64,000 nt of DNA from Sphingopyxis fribergensis. GTDB lineage: Bacteria > Pseudomonadota > Alphaproteobacteria > Sphingomonadales > Sphingomonadaceae. The notes beneath the pieces were generated by a model. That model made no database searches. It saw only the letters and a list, made by a program, of their open reading frames with translations, and was not told where the DNA came from. Positions 8,854-16,539 of the stretch are shown one piece after another (the first letter of the stretch is position 1; each line of letters opens with the position of its first letter). The position numbers and the translations under genes were made by a program. Where the stretch lies: the NCBI RefSeq assembly GCF_000803645.1, contig NZ_CP009122.1:2952501-3016500 (forward strand), read 5' to 3'.

Positions 8854-9076
8854 GCGTCCGTTTGCGCCTCGCGTCAGTTTGACGTGGAGAGCCGGAACAT
8901 CCGGCGCCGAGGTGGATGCTGCGATCTATTGTGTTCCGTGCAGAGGCTCGAAAATCGGGGTAAGCTAAATCGAGCCCCCCTGTGGCAAGTCGATCCAGCG
9001 CATATGTCGCAATTGAAGATTGGCGTAAAAGATGATAAGCGCTTATCCGCTTAAACGTCCATGAGGAGTCTAGATT

Positions 9077-9316
9077 ATGGGAGATGCGACGCGTTGGACC
9101 GTCAATGTCGCGACCGAAACCGACATTGATGTCCGCACATATCTAGCTCAGCGCGGAATGAAAAAGGGCGATCTATCGCGCTTCATTGAAGAGTCCGTGA
9201 AATGGCGCCTGCTCGATCTTACGCTCGCCGAGGCCCGTGCCGGTTTCGATGACGTCTCGCCGGAAGAAATGAGCGAGTTGATCGACGAAGCGATTGCGGA
9301 TGCGCGTCGGAACTGA
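9077..9316 (+). CDS. Ribbon-helix-helix antitoxin-like protein
   Basis: A 79-residue protein with the pattern WTVNVATETDIDVRTYLAQRG-KKGDLSRFIEESVKWRLLD, a ribbon-helix-helix arrangement of one beta strand and two helices as in antitoxins paired with PIN toxins. The acidic C-terminal half (SPEEMSELIDEAIADA) would contact the toxin. The downstream PIN gene begins three bases after its stop. A GAGGAGTC stretch serves as ribosome-binding site before the ATG at 9077. The product would neutralise the toxin and repress the pair. Confidence 0.78.
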   Translation: MGDATRWTVNVATETDIDVRTYLAQRGMKKGDLSRFIEESVKWRLLDLTLAEARAGFDDVSPEEMSELIDEAIADARRN

Positions 9317-9319
9317 TCA

Positions 9320-9748
9320 ATGCGCGTTGTCATCGACACCAATGTGCTTGTCAGCGCACTCCTGCACGGGCGGTCGCTTCCCTTTCAGCTGATTGCCTTG
9401 TGGCGCCAAGGCAAGGTCACCTTAATCACCTCTGCGGAGCAGCTAGAGGAAATTCGGCGCGTTACACGCTATCCCAAACTGCGAGCCCGCTTGAATCCAG
9501 CCGTTGCCGGCAGACTCGTCAATGAACTCAAGGGCAGCGCCATTGTCATAGAGAATCTGCCCGACGTGTCCGTCAGCCCGGATCCCTGGGACAACTATCT
9601 TCTGGCGACGATCGAGGCCGGGATGGCCGAACTTTTGATCACCGGCGATAAGGCCGACTTGTTAAGTCTCGGGCGCCATGGCGGGGCGCGCATTATCACC
9701 GTTCGAGAATGCCTGAGGCTGATTATGGGAACCGAGCCTGATATTTAG
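9320..9748 (+). CDS. PIN-domain toxin (COG1569-type)
   Basis: A 142-residue PIN domain beginning MRVVIDTNVLVSALLHG, with the first catalytic Asp in VIDTN and later acidic sites at SAEQLEEI and DPWDNYLLATIEAG, then LLITGDKADLLSL near the C-terminus. This is the pattern of the putative toxin component, PIN family, of COG1569. The predicted activity is Mg-dependent RNA cleavage, held in check by the ribbon-helix-helix protein encoded three bases upstream. The length is typical. The reading frame remains open for 96 codons after its TAG stop (see next entry). Confidence 0.85.
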   Translation: MRVVIDTNVLVSALLHGRSLPFQLIALWRQGKVTLITSAEQLEEIRRVTRYPKLRARLNPAVAGRLVNELKGSAIVIENLPDVSVSPDPWDNYLLATIEAGMAELLITGDKADLLSLGRHGGARIITVRECLRLIMGTEPDI

Positions 9749-10039
9749 CGCCTCATCGGCACCAGAACCGGCGCCCCTTCAGCCGAGACGGCTCGATATC
9801 ATTGGCCAACCTCTCAGAGCGCGGCGAAGCGCCGCCTTGAATCCATTGCAGCCCGTGACCAGGCCGAGTTCGCTAGCGCTCGCGTCGTCGACTCGGCGTC
9901 CCAGGAAACCCCGCGCGAGCAGCAGCGCGGGGCGATTGCGAACCGCCGGGCCGAACGCGACCGCAGCTGGCGCATGCTTGAAGCCGATCAGGCTCATGAA
10001 AAAGAGCGGCCGAAAGGCAAGGTCAGTGCGGCGCGCTAA
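9749..10039 (+). pseudogene. In-frame coding relic directly after the PIN stop
   Basis: Directly after the TAG of the PIN gene, in the same frame, 96 codons stay open until TAA at 10037-10039. The implied peptide is strongly charged and looks like a protein C-terminus (REQQRGAIANRRAERDRSWR, ending PKGKVSAAR), but no start codon or ribosome-binding site lies near its beginning; the first ATG is about 20 codons before the end. The most likely reading is the tail of a larger, deleted gene such as a mobilisation protein. Stop-codon read-through of the PIN gene is possible but unsupported. The rest of the gap to 10209 holds nothing I recognise. Confidence 0.35.
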
Positions 10040-10209
10040 ATACGATCGCGCCATGCGCGGGTGGTGCGCGGACTGAGCTGGCGTTCGGCTCGTCACACGA
10101 GTCCGACGTCTCAGCGAATATTGCCGGATGCTCGATTGAAGCAGGGAAAGATTGCGGGATGCAAAGCGTAGCGTGAGGAGAGAGGGGAGACGCAGAAAGG
10201 AAACATGTC

Positions 10210-10581
10210 ATGGCTGACACGGACATCGCCACGGACGAAACCAGCCGCCTGATCGCCTCGAACAAGGTGGAAGGCACCGCCGTCTACAACCGCGACCGCG
10301 AGAAGCTCGGATCGATCTACAATTTCATGGTCACGAAGCGCGAAGGTCGCGTCGAATATGCGGCCCTCCAGTTCGGCGGTCTATTCGGTCTTGGCAGCGA
10401 TTATTATCCGCTGCCCTGGGACGTCCTGACTTACGACACCGAACAGGGCGGCTATGTCGTTGATCTCGACAAGAAGGTTCTCGAACAGGCGCCGCGTTAT
10501 GGCGCCGATAGCGAGCCGACCTTTGATCGCGACTATGGCCGCGAGGTCTACGGCTACTATGGGATCAATTATCCGTTCTAG
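10210..10581 (+). CDS. PRC-barrel domain protein
   Basis: A 123-residue protein with one PRC-barrel domain (about residues 14-85): the strands SNKVEGTAVYNRDREKLGSI and RVEYAALQFGGLFGLGSDYY-LPWDVL are typical. PRC-barrel proteins are small soluble modules found in photosynthetic reaction centre H subunits, RimM, and many free-standing alphaproteobacterial stress or envelope proteins; no catalytic role is known for this type. The C-terminal tail is Tyr- and Gly-rich (YGREVYGYYGINYPF). The gene overlaps the convergent downstream gene by 17 bp. Confidence 0.88.
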   Translation: MADTDIATDETSRLIASNKVEGTAVYNRDREKLGSIYNFMVTKREGRVEYAALQFGGLFGLGSDYYPLPWDVLTYDTEQGGYVVDLDKKVLEQAPRYGADSEPTFDRDYGREVYGYYGINYPF

Positions 10582-10897
10582 TTTCCGGCGCCGGATTCGG
10601 ACGCGAGGCAGCCGCATCGGGGTGCTGTCTCGTCGGCCCGGACTGTCCCTGCGCGGCGGCACGGGCGGCAATCCGCCGACCGTCTGCCGCCGGCGATGCT
10701 ATGCTGCCGACGTAGCGGATTTCATGGAGATCCGTCAGGCAAACGGCTACCTTCGTCCAGAACGCGGCGCCCGAGTGATCACCCGAGCGGCGCAAATCGT
10801 CGATCATTGTCGTGATAACCTCGGGTCCGCGATCGCCATATTGAGATTCGATGGCGAGCGCTTGGCCCCAAAGGTCGTTGTCGGCCTTGGCACCCAT
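10565..10897 (-). CDS. DUF6961-like small protein
   Basis: A 110-residue protein starting at MGAKADNDLWG (the frame opens earlier, at 10954). The core NDLWGQALAIESQYGDRGPEVI followed by helices with the pattern DDLRRSGDHSGAAFWTKVA matches the small sphingomonad family I know as DUF6961, whose function is unknown. Beyond about residue 70 the tail is low-complexity, Arg/Ala/Pro-rich, and overlaps the end of the PRC-barrel gene, so the true C-terminus may be degenerate. Proteins of this type are often encoded beside RadC and LuxR genes on sphingomonad mobile elements. Confidence 0.65.
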   Translation of the reverse strand: MGAKADNDLWGQALAIESQYGDRGPEVITTMIDDLRRSGDHSGAAFWTKVAVCLTDLHEIRYVGSIASPAADGRRIAARAAAQGQSGPTRQHPDAAASRPNPAPETRTDN

Positions 10898-10981
10898 GAT
10901 TGCGACTCCGATTTTCTTTTGGTCGATCCTAACCATGAATGAGCAAGCCGGCAAAACAGATCGCCGCGCGCAAAAGCCGCT

Positions 10982-11248
10982 TCAGCGCAACTGGCTGTCC
11001 TTGCTGCCGCGGCGATTGGAGCCCGCTGGCCGGATCGACGCATCGCGTTTGTCCTGACAGGAAACGCAGGTCCGGCTCGATGGCATCGCCTTGCGGCGCG
11101 CGGCGGGAATTTCCATGCCGCAGTCCTCGCAGAAGCGCGTCCCTTCGCCCGACGCGATGCGTGAACGCGCGATCTTGACCGCATCGGCAACTGTATCCTC
11201 GATCTGTTCCTGCACAGCACCGTCATGTGCCCAGCCGTCCGCCATCAT
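10982..11248 (-). CDS. TraR/DksA-type C4 zinc-finger protein
   Basis: An 88-residue protein begun at ATG 11248 (MMADGWAHDGAVQEQIEDTV). It has an N-terminal helix followed by a zinc finger with two Cys pairs: FCEDCGMEIPAARR and RTCVSCQDKRD, the pattern of TraR and the DksA C-terminal domain. TraR-like proteins bind in the RNA polymerase secondary channel and alter promoter choice without ppGpp, and they are common on conjugative elements. The frame extends upstream to 11365, but that part is low-complexity and lacks family features. The short Arg/Ser-rich tail is unremarkable. Confidence 0.85.
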   Translation of the reverse strand: MMADGWAHDGAVQEQIEDTVADAVKIARSRIASGEGTRFCEDCGMEIPAARRKAMPSSRTCVSCQDKRDASIRPAGSNRRGSKDSQLR

Positions 11249-11550
11249 CGACCCTTTCAAGGTATAACGCCGGGATCCTCGTGATCCGGCATGGGCGCCG
11301 CGCGGGCGCACATTGCCCTCACCGCCGTTCGGGACAACCGCCGAACAAGATGAAATCCTGCGCATACGCAGCCATGATTTTCACTGATCACCTACCTCGC
11401 GGCGCTCAATTTCGAGAAACTCCGCAAAGCACCCGGCGCCACTGACTGCAAAAAACTGTAATATCGACTCGACCTCCGGGCCTTCCGCGTGAAATATCTC
11501 TAACTCCGAAGGAAAATCTGGCCACCAGGGGTCACAGTGGCAGCGGCGCT
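11249..11550. other. Intergenic region, no gene recognised
   Basis: About 300 bp between the divergent TraR-like and LuxR-HTH genes. Both promoters should lie here. I see no convincing reading frame, terminator or repeat; the stretch just before 11551 is AT-richer than its surroundings. Confidence 0.5.
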
Positions 11551-12069
11551 ATGGACGAATTGGGATCGCGAGAATCGGATGATGCCGAACGCTGGTCTCG
11601 GCTGACCGAGAAGCAGCGTGCTTGCCTCGATCTGCTCGTCGAGCGCAAAACGTCAAAACAAATCGCCCGCGAACTCGGCATTGCGAAGGTGACCGTCGAT
11701 CAGCGCATCAGGGCGGCCCGCAATATTCTCAGCGCTTCCGACCGCGATGAAACGGCGATCATCTATTCCCGGCTAAAGCCGATATATGATCGGGTGATAT
11801 ATGATCCGGTAGACCTTCCCCAACCCCAGAACAGCGTGCCAAGCATCGACACGAACGGAAGTGCATTCAAGGCCATCGCACTGAGCGAGCACATGACGTC
11901 AGTGGTTGAGCCGCCGAGGCGCCCATCACCGTTCAAGGATCTATGGAGGCATGATCATGCCACGAAGAGCAGGTTACTGATCACCGTGACCATAGCGGTC
12001 TCTGCGGCGATCATAGCACTCGTCGGGCTTGCGATTGCATTGGTGCTTACGCAGCTGATTTCCGTCTGA
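11551..12069 (+). CDS. LuxR-type HTH protein with C-terminal membrane anchor
   Basis: A 172-residue protein with a GerE/LuxR-type helix-turn-helix at residues 17-60 (LTEKQRACLDLLVERKTSKQ, then ARELGIAKVTVDQRIRAARN), no receiver or autoinducer domain, a Pro-rich linker, and a single hydrophobic helix at the very C-terminus (about residues 143-168). The predicted arrangement is a membrane-tethered transcription factor with the DNA-binding domain in the cytoplasm. The gene starts a + strand run that continues through small protein, membrane protein, RadC and LuxR genes. Target and signal are unknown. Confidence 0.78.
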   Translation: MDELGSRESDDAERWSRLTEKQRACLDLLVERKTSKQIARELGIAKVTVDQRIRAARNILSASDRDETAIIYSRLKPIYDRVIYDPVDLPQPQNSVPSIDTNGSAFKAIALSEHMTSVVEPPRRPSPFKDLWRHDHATKSRLLITVTIAVSAAIIALVGLAIALVLTQLISV

Positions 12070-12127
12070 TCCCACATTGTCGCAACCACAAAGTCGGAGC
12101 CGCCGCGGCTTCCGGCAAGGAGAAGCC

Positions 12128-12460
12128 ATGCATACCGAAGTCGAACCCATCGTAACCCGCCTGCAGCAGGACGTGCCGGCGGCAGAGGCTCGCATCGATG
12201 ACGCGATGATCGCCCTTCTGTCGCTCACCACCAGTGTCGTGGCGGCCCGCCGGGACACTGCCGGAGTACCGGCTGCGAAAGGCCATGCGATGATCCAGCG
12301 TCTCGCCAAGGCGCAAATGTCGCTGGTCGATATCAGCGGCGAGGTATTCCGCGTTCACGGTGATCTGGTGACCATCGGTCGAGAAACCGCGGGCTACGAC
12401 ATCCACGAAGACTGCCCGCTCCAGGAATCGGCGGTCGTGCCGCTCCACGCCGTTGCCTGA
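12128..12460 (+). CDS. Small hypothetical helical protein
   Basis: A 110-residue protein starting at ATG 12128, chosen because an AAGGAGA ribosome-binding site lies just upstream; the frame opens earlier at 12077 without such a site. It is predicted to be helical (PIVTRLQQDVPAAEARIDDA and later HAMIQRLAKAQMSLVDIS), with no membrane segment or catalytic motif that I recognise. It sits 58 bp after the membrane-anchored LuxR-HTH gene in the same direction. I know of no assigned function. Confidence 0.6.
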   Translation: MHTEVEPIVTRLQQDVPAAEARIDDAMIALLSLTTSVVAARRDTAGVPAAKGHAMIQRLAKAQMSLVDISGEVFRVHGDLVTIGRETAGYDIHEDCPLQESAVVPLHAVA

Positions 12461-12501
12461 CACGGTTTGACTGGGGGCCATTACTATGAATATGGATCGC
12501 A

Positions 12502-12975
12502 ATGCGCGTCGCGGCATTCTTCCTGCTTCTTTTGGTGGCTCTCGGTTACGCCGCACGGCGCGGTGGAGGTCCCGAACGGGTGATGGCGGGGGTTGCGATC
12601 GTGATGGTCGCATCCGATCCGATACTCCATCGATTCGTTCCGCTTGGCTATGCTTCACTCGATTTCGGTCATCTTGTTATCGATGGATTCGGCGCTACCT
12701 CGACATTGGTCCTAGCGCTGATCGCACACCGATTCTGGCCGATGATAGCCGCTGCGCTTCACCTGCTCCCATTGATGGCACACCTCAGCCGGGCGTCCGA
12801 TTTGTCGATGCACCCGGCTGCCTACATGATCATGCAGGTCGCCTGGTCATGGCTGGTGCCTCCCCTTCTGATCTTTGCAACATGGCGTCATCAGCAACGC
12901 TTACAGCAGAACGGCAGCGATCCGTCCTGGCGAAATTCATCGCGATCGTCGCCCCTGAGCAAAGCCAGCAATTAG
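12502..12975 (+). CDS. Small multi-pass membrane protein
   Basis: A 157-residue hydrophobic protein with about four membrane helices: residues 1-18, 27-45, 55-80 and 106-128. It begins MRVAAFFLLLLVALGYAARR. The C-terminus overlaps the start of the RadC-like gene by about 94 bp in another frame, and its last 30 residues are Ser/Arg-rich, so the true end may be shorter in function. No family is recognised. Its + strand position between a small helical protein and RadC suggests cotranscription. Confidence 0.55.
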   Translation: MRVAAFFLLLLVALGYAARRGGGPERVMAGVAIVMVASDPILHRFVPLGYASLDFGHLVIDGFGATSTLVLALIAHRFWPMIAAALHLLPLMAHLSRASDLSMHPAAYMIMQVAWSWLVPPLLIFATWRHQQRLQQNGSDPSWRNSSRSSPLSKASN

Positions 12976-13925
12976 CAAGCGCGCTCCTCGCAGAGTTTCA
13001 CACCCTCAATCGAATCTGTTCGCAGTCGAAGGAAAGTCTGGCCCGGATTTGCGGGAAAAGCAGCGCGGTGCCTGGACTCCTGTTAGGCGCGCGCGCCTTA
13101 ATGCTCGAAGGGTCGCGCGGGGAACTGGGAAAGCGAATAATCGATCCAGGCGACCAGAAGCTGTTGCGGCATCTGATTGCCACGATGGGCTCGCTCCAGG
13201 ATGAAACCCTCCGTATCCTCTTTCTGGATGGCATTGGCCGGCTGATTGCCGATGAGCAAGTGCAACGCGGAACGGTGCACCAGCTCGTAATTTATCCTCG
13301 GCCAATCTTTCGCCGGGCGATGGAACATAACGCCGCGAGCCTCATCCTCGTTCACAATCACCCCAGTGGGGATGCGACGCCCAGCGAGGAGGACCTGATT
13401 GCAACACGCGCGCTGGTACAGATTTCCCGATCGCTCGACATAGAAATCGTCGAACACATCGTTGTCACGAACTCCGAGTGCCGGCGAATAATGAAGTCGC
13501 GCCCGCGACCGAATACAACCGCCAAATCGGCAGGCCAGCACTTGAGAGACAGCGCTTCCGATCGATCGAGCTCGGAGCAAGCGCGAACGGATCAAGCGCT
13601 TGCTAACGCCCGACGCGCTGTCCGACGGCGCCTGTTAAGGCAGCAGTTATTCGGCTCGCCAGAAATTCTCGGCGAACCAGCATGGGATATGCTGGTTGAG
13701 CTCTTCATCCATGAGTGCGAGGACAAACCGATATCGACCGGATCGCTATGCGGGGCGGTCGAGCGTCCTCTGAGCAGCGCGATGCGGGTCCTGCAAAAGC
13801 TGTGCGACGCCGAACTCATTTATCGCGCCGAAGATCCCAGCGACGGCAGGCGACAATTTGTACGGCTCGCGCCCTCGGTCGCGCACCGACTGCATGCCTA
13901 TTTCTCCGAAGGCGGCGAGACATGA
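12882..13925 (+). CDS. radC: RadC-like JAB protein fused to a winged-helix domain
   Basis: A 347-residue protein. I start it at ATG 12882 (MASSATLTAERQR); the longer frame from 12486 lies over the membrane-protein gene. Residues ~30-215 form the RadC/YsxA domain with the JAB metal-site motif LILVHNHPSGDATPSEED (H-x-H-P-S-G then a downstream Asp). Despite the name, a DNA repair role for RadC is doubtful; JAB-type RadC genes are common on mobile elements. After a charged linker, residues ~245-345 form a MarR-like winged helix with wing DPSDGRRQFVRL. This fused regulator domain is unusual for RadC and resembles the free-standing gene at 8464-8853. The stop overlaps an ATG at 13922 in the LuxR frame. 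Confidence 0.82.
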   Translation: MASSATLTAERQRSVLAKFIAIVAPEQSQQLASALLAEFHTLNRICSQSKESLARICGKSSAVPGLLLGARALMLEGSRGELGKRIIDPGDQKLLRHLIATMGSLQDETLRILFLDGIGRLIADEQVQRGTVHQLVIYPRPIFRRAMEHNAASLILVHNHPSGDATPSEEDLIATRALVQISRSLDIEIVEHIVVTNSECRRIMKSRPRPNTTAKSAGQHLRDSASDRSSSEQARTDQALANARRAVRRRLLRQQLFGSPEILGEPAWDMLVELFIHECEDKPISTGSLCGAVERPLSSAMRVLQKLCDAELIYRAEDPSDGRRQFVRLAPSVAHRLHAYFSEGGET

Positions 13926-14125
13926 CGAGGCTCGCCCCGACCAAGGCACACCACATTCGCATCAATGTCTATGCCGAGACTTATCACCGCTGGCGGAACG
14001 ACCCACGCCTTCGTCGGGGCGCAGCAAAGGAGAGAAGCCACCGAGCTATTCAGCATCTATTTCAACCGCTCGGTATCGAGCATTCATGTTCAGCGATCGT
14101 CGATGAAGGAAAGGAACCGAATTCG

Positions 14126-14947
14126 ATGACATTAGGAGCGACCTGCGGGATGGCGGGTTGGGAACGCGCCCTCGGTCGATCAATGATCATGCGATTGCAT
14201 TTGATGGAAGATCTGGTTTCAGAAATTTGTTCCGTAGATGACGAAGATGAACTTCATGCAGCGCTGATGACCGCAGCGCGTCGAATGTGTTTCGATCATT
14301 TTGCCTTGGTCTATGATCGGCGAGCCGGCGACGAAGCCGAAGCCAATTTGCTGATCCATGACTATCCGGACGCTTGGGCGAATGTCTATGTCGACTTCGA
14401 CCTCGGGGGCGCCGATCCGGTGCGCCGGGCAGGAGAACGATCGCTAGTCGGCTTCGAGTGGCAGCATCTGCCTGATCTCGTCCCCATGACCGAAGGCGAT
14501 CGGCATATGCTGGCGGTGGGACGCGAAAACGGCGTCGGCGACGGCTTCACGGTCCCCCGGCATTTGCCGGGCGAGGCCAGTGGATCGTGCTCTTTCGCCG
14601 TTCGTCCGAACCGGGAGATCCCTCGCGAAATGCTTCATGTCGCCGAAATTGTCGGCGCCTTTGCATTGGCCAGCGCGCGGCGGATCGTCGGGGTCGCGCC
14701 CGTGCGCGAGCGTCCAGTCCTGAGCAAGCGCCAGCGAGAATGCGTCCTCTGGTCTGCTCGCGGCAAGTCCCAGGCCGAAATTGCCGCCATCCTTGGAATA
14801 AGCGAGGAGACAGTCAATCAGCATCTTAGAACGGCGCGCGATCGATATGCGGTGCATTGTCGGCAGGCGCTCATCCTTTGCGCGCTGTTCGACGGATTGA
14901 TCGGCTTCGGCGACATCATCCGGTGGGCGCGGCCCGCCGTTCACTGA
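14126..14947 (+). CDS. luxR: LuxR-family AHL-responsive regulator
   Basis: A 273-residue regulator with an autoinducer-binding domain (residues ~25-185) and a C-terminal LuxR HTH (about 205-260: LSKRQRECVLWSARGKSQAE, then ILGISEETVNQHLRTARDRY). The ligand pocket pattern is present: a W near YPDAWANVYVD, D in DLGGADPV and W in FEWQHL. It should bind an acyl-homoserine lactone made by the adjacent LuxI and control transcription of the operon and possibly of transfer genes. An alternative start at 13922 overlaps the RadC stop as ATGA and would add 68 residues; I prefer 14126 because it gives nearer the usual family length and has an AGGAAAGGA site upstream. A start at 14183 is also possible. Confidence 0.9.
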   Translation: MTLGATCGMAGWERALGRSMIMRLHLMEDLVSEICSVDDEDELHAALMTAARRMCFDHFALVYDRRAGDEAEANLLIHDYPDAWANVYVDFDLGGADPVRRAGERSLVGFEWQHLPDLVPMTEGDRHMLAVGRENGVGDGFTVPRHLPGEASGSCSFAVRPNREIPREMLHVAEIVGAFALASARRIVGVAPVRERPVLSKRQRECVLWSARGKSQAEIAAILGISEETVNQHLRTARDRYAVHCRQALILCALFDGLIGFGDIIRWARPAVH

Positions 14948-15055
14948 CTGACACTGGATCAGGATGGCTCGGTGGGAAGCCATCCCCCTTTCATGCTATA
15001 GGCAGATCGGCAAAATCATGATGAGACTCCGGGAACAGACAGCCCAGGAGCCAAT

Positions 15056-15679
15056 ATGCCTACCCCTACCACGCGGACGCCAGAGGTGTCCGAGAACGAT
15101 GTGCTGCGCGCCATGTTCGCGGCCCGCAAAGAGGTGTTCGTCGACCTGCTAAAATGGGACTTACCCGTTCTGGACGGCCGGTTCGAGATCGACCAGTTCG
15201 ATACTCCGGCGGCCCATTATCTGATTCTGGCCGACGAATGGGGTCGCCACCGCGCATCCGCGCGGCTGCTGCCAACCGACAGCTCGCATCTGCTCGGCGA
15301 CCTGTATCCCTTTCTCTGCGACGGGCCCGTCCCCGCAGGGCCGAATGTCAGGGAGATCACTCGCTTTTGCCTCGACCGGAATCAGACAGCCGGCGAGAGG
15401 CGCATGGCGCGAAACCAACTCGTAACCGCGCTTGCCGAGCATGCCTTGGCGACCGGCATCACGGATTACACTGGGGTCGCCGAAATCGGCTGGCTCCAAC
15501 AAATTCTTCAATTCGGATGGCTGTGCCGGCCGCTCGGAAGGCCCTTACGCCAGGACGGGAGAACGCTCGCTGCCCTCCATATTCAGATCGACGAGCGCAC
15601 GATCGATGGCCTGAAGCGCGGCGGCGTCTTCGAACCGCTGACATTCGCACTGTTCGGCCAGCAGGAGTTGGTGGAATGA
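15056..15679 (+). CDS. luxI: LuxI-family acyl-homoserine-lactone synthase
   Basis: A 207-residue AHL synthase. The invariant LuxI core is present: ARKEVFVDLLKWDLPV (R, F, W), then FEIDQFDT with its E and D residues, RASARLLPT and the EITRFCLD motif. It makes acyl-homoserine lactone from S-adenosylmethionine and an acyl carrier. It is 108 bp downstream of luxR in the same direction, and its stop overlaps the start of the phytanoyl-CoA dioxygenase gene by four bases. I looked for a lux-box-like dyad in 14948-15055 and found none I would call. Confidence 0.95.
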   Translation: MPTPTTRTPEVSENDVLRAMFAARKEVFVDLLKWDLPVLDGRFEIDQFDTPAAHYLILADEWGRHRASARLLPTDSSHLLGDLYPFLCDGPVPAGPNVREITRFCLDRNQTAGERRMARNQLVTALAEHALATGITDYTGVAEIGWLQQILQFGWLCRPLGRPLRQDGRTLAALHIQIDERTIDGLKRGGVFEPLTFALFGQQELVE

Positions 15680-16536
15680 CATATATGTCTTCCGAAGAAC
15701 TGACCGCCCGGCTGGTCGAATGCGGCTATTGCATCGTCCCGGACGTTTTGCCGACCGCGACGATCGATGCATTCAATGCCGACCTCGATCCCGTCTTCGC
15801 GGCGACGCCTTTCGGCCAGGGGCGCTTCTACGGCTACCGCACCAAGCGGTTCGGCGGGCTCTTGAAGCGATCTGCCCATGCTGAAACGCTCGCCCTGGAG
15901 CCGACGACCCTCGGCGCCGTTCAAGCCATACTCGGCAGCGCGTGCGACCGGATTCAGCTCAATGTGGCGCAAGCGATCGAAATCCATCCCGGTGAGACGC
16001 GGCAGTTTCCCCATCGCGATCATGACATGTGGAATGGCGCCAAGGGCGAGCATGAATATCTGATCAACGTCATCTGGCCGCTTACTCCATTCACGGCTGA
16101 TAACGGCGCGACCCAAATCTATCCCTATAGCCACGGCCGCGACGGGATGGAGAAGGAGGATGTCGGCGACCCGATTGCCGCGATCTGCGATCCGGGTTCA
16201 GCAATTTGCTTCCTTGGCTCGACCGCGCACGGCGCCGGGCCCAATTTGACCCAATCGGTACGCCGCGGGGTGGTCATCGGCTACAGTCTCGGATGGCTCA
16301 AGCCCTATGAGAATCTGTGGCTTTCCTATCCGCCGAATATCGCCCGCAAATTCTCACCCGAACTCGCCGCGCTCGCGGGATATGCGCAGCACCGCCCCAA
16401 CCTCGGCAATTATGAAGGGCAATGCCCATCGATATTGCTGGACGACAATGTTCCCGACCATATCGGTGCGATCGATGCGTTGCGCCCCGATCAGGAGGCG
16501 ATGCTTGCCGATTATTTCCGGGCGTCGGCGGGCTGA
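15676..16536 (+). CDS. phyH: Phytanoyl-CoA dioxygenase family protein (PhyH)
   Basis: A 286-residue Fe(II)/2-oxoglutarate-dependent oxygenase. The metal facial triad is visible: HRDHD near residue 113 (the H-x-D) and HGAGPN near 196 as the distal His, with a following Arg (VRRG) for 2-oxoglutarate. It starts at ATG 15676, overlapping the luxI stop (ATGA), so synthesis of the two is coupled. PhyH genes next to luxI are a recurring arrangement in sphingomonads; hydroxylation of the signal's acyl chain is an attractive but unproven role. A second start, four codons in, is possible. Confidence 0.9.
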   Translation: MTYMSSEELTARLVECGYCIVPDVLPTATIDAFNADLDPVFAATPFGQGRFYGYRTKRFGGLLKRSAHAETLALEPTTLGAVQAILGSACDRIQLNVAQAIEIHPGETRQFPHRDHDMWNGAKGEHEYLINVIWPLTPFTADNGATQIYPYSHGRDGMEKEDVGDPIAAICDPGSAICFLGSTAHGAGPNLTQSVRRGVVIGYSLGWLKPYENLWLSYPPNIARKFSPELAALAGYAQHRPNLGNYEGQCPSILLDDNVPDHIGAIDALRPDQEAMLADYFRASAG

Positions 16537-16539
16537 GCA

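Noticed and set aside
12486-12881. Upstream extension of the RadC-like protein
   Set aside because: It lies over the membrane-protein gene, is Arg/Ser-rich and has no RadC similarity; ATG 12882 fits the domain start.
13922-14125. LuxR start overlapping the RadC stop
   Set aside because: Would add 68 residues not typical of LuxR proteins; kept only as an alternative despite the ATGA overlap.
14948-15055. Possible lux box upstream of luxI
   Set aside because: Searched by eye for a CTG-N10-CAG-like dyad; no convincing palindrome at promoter distance.
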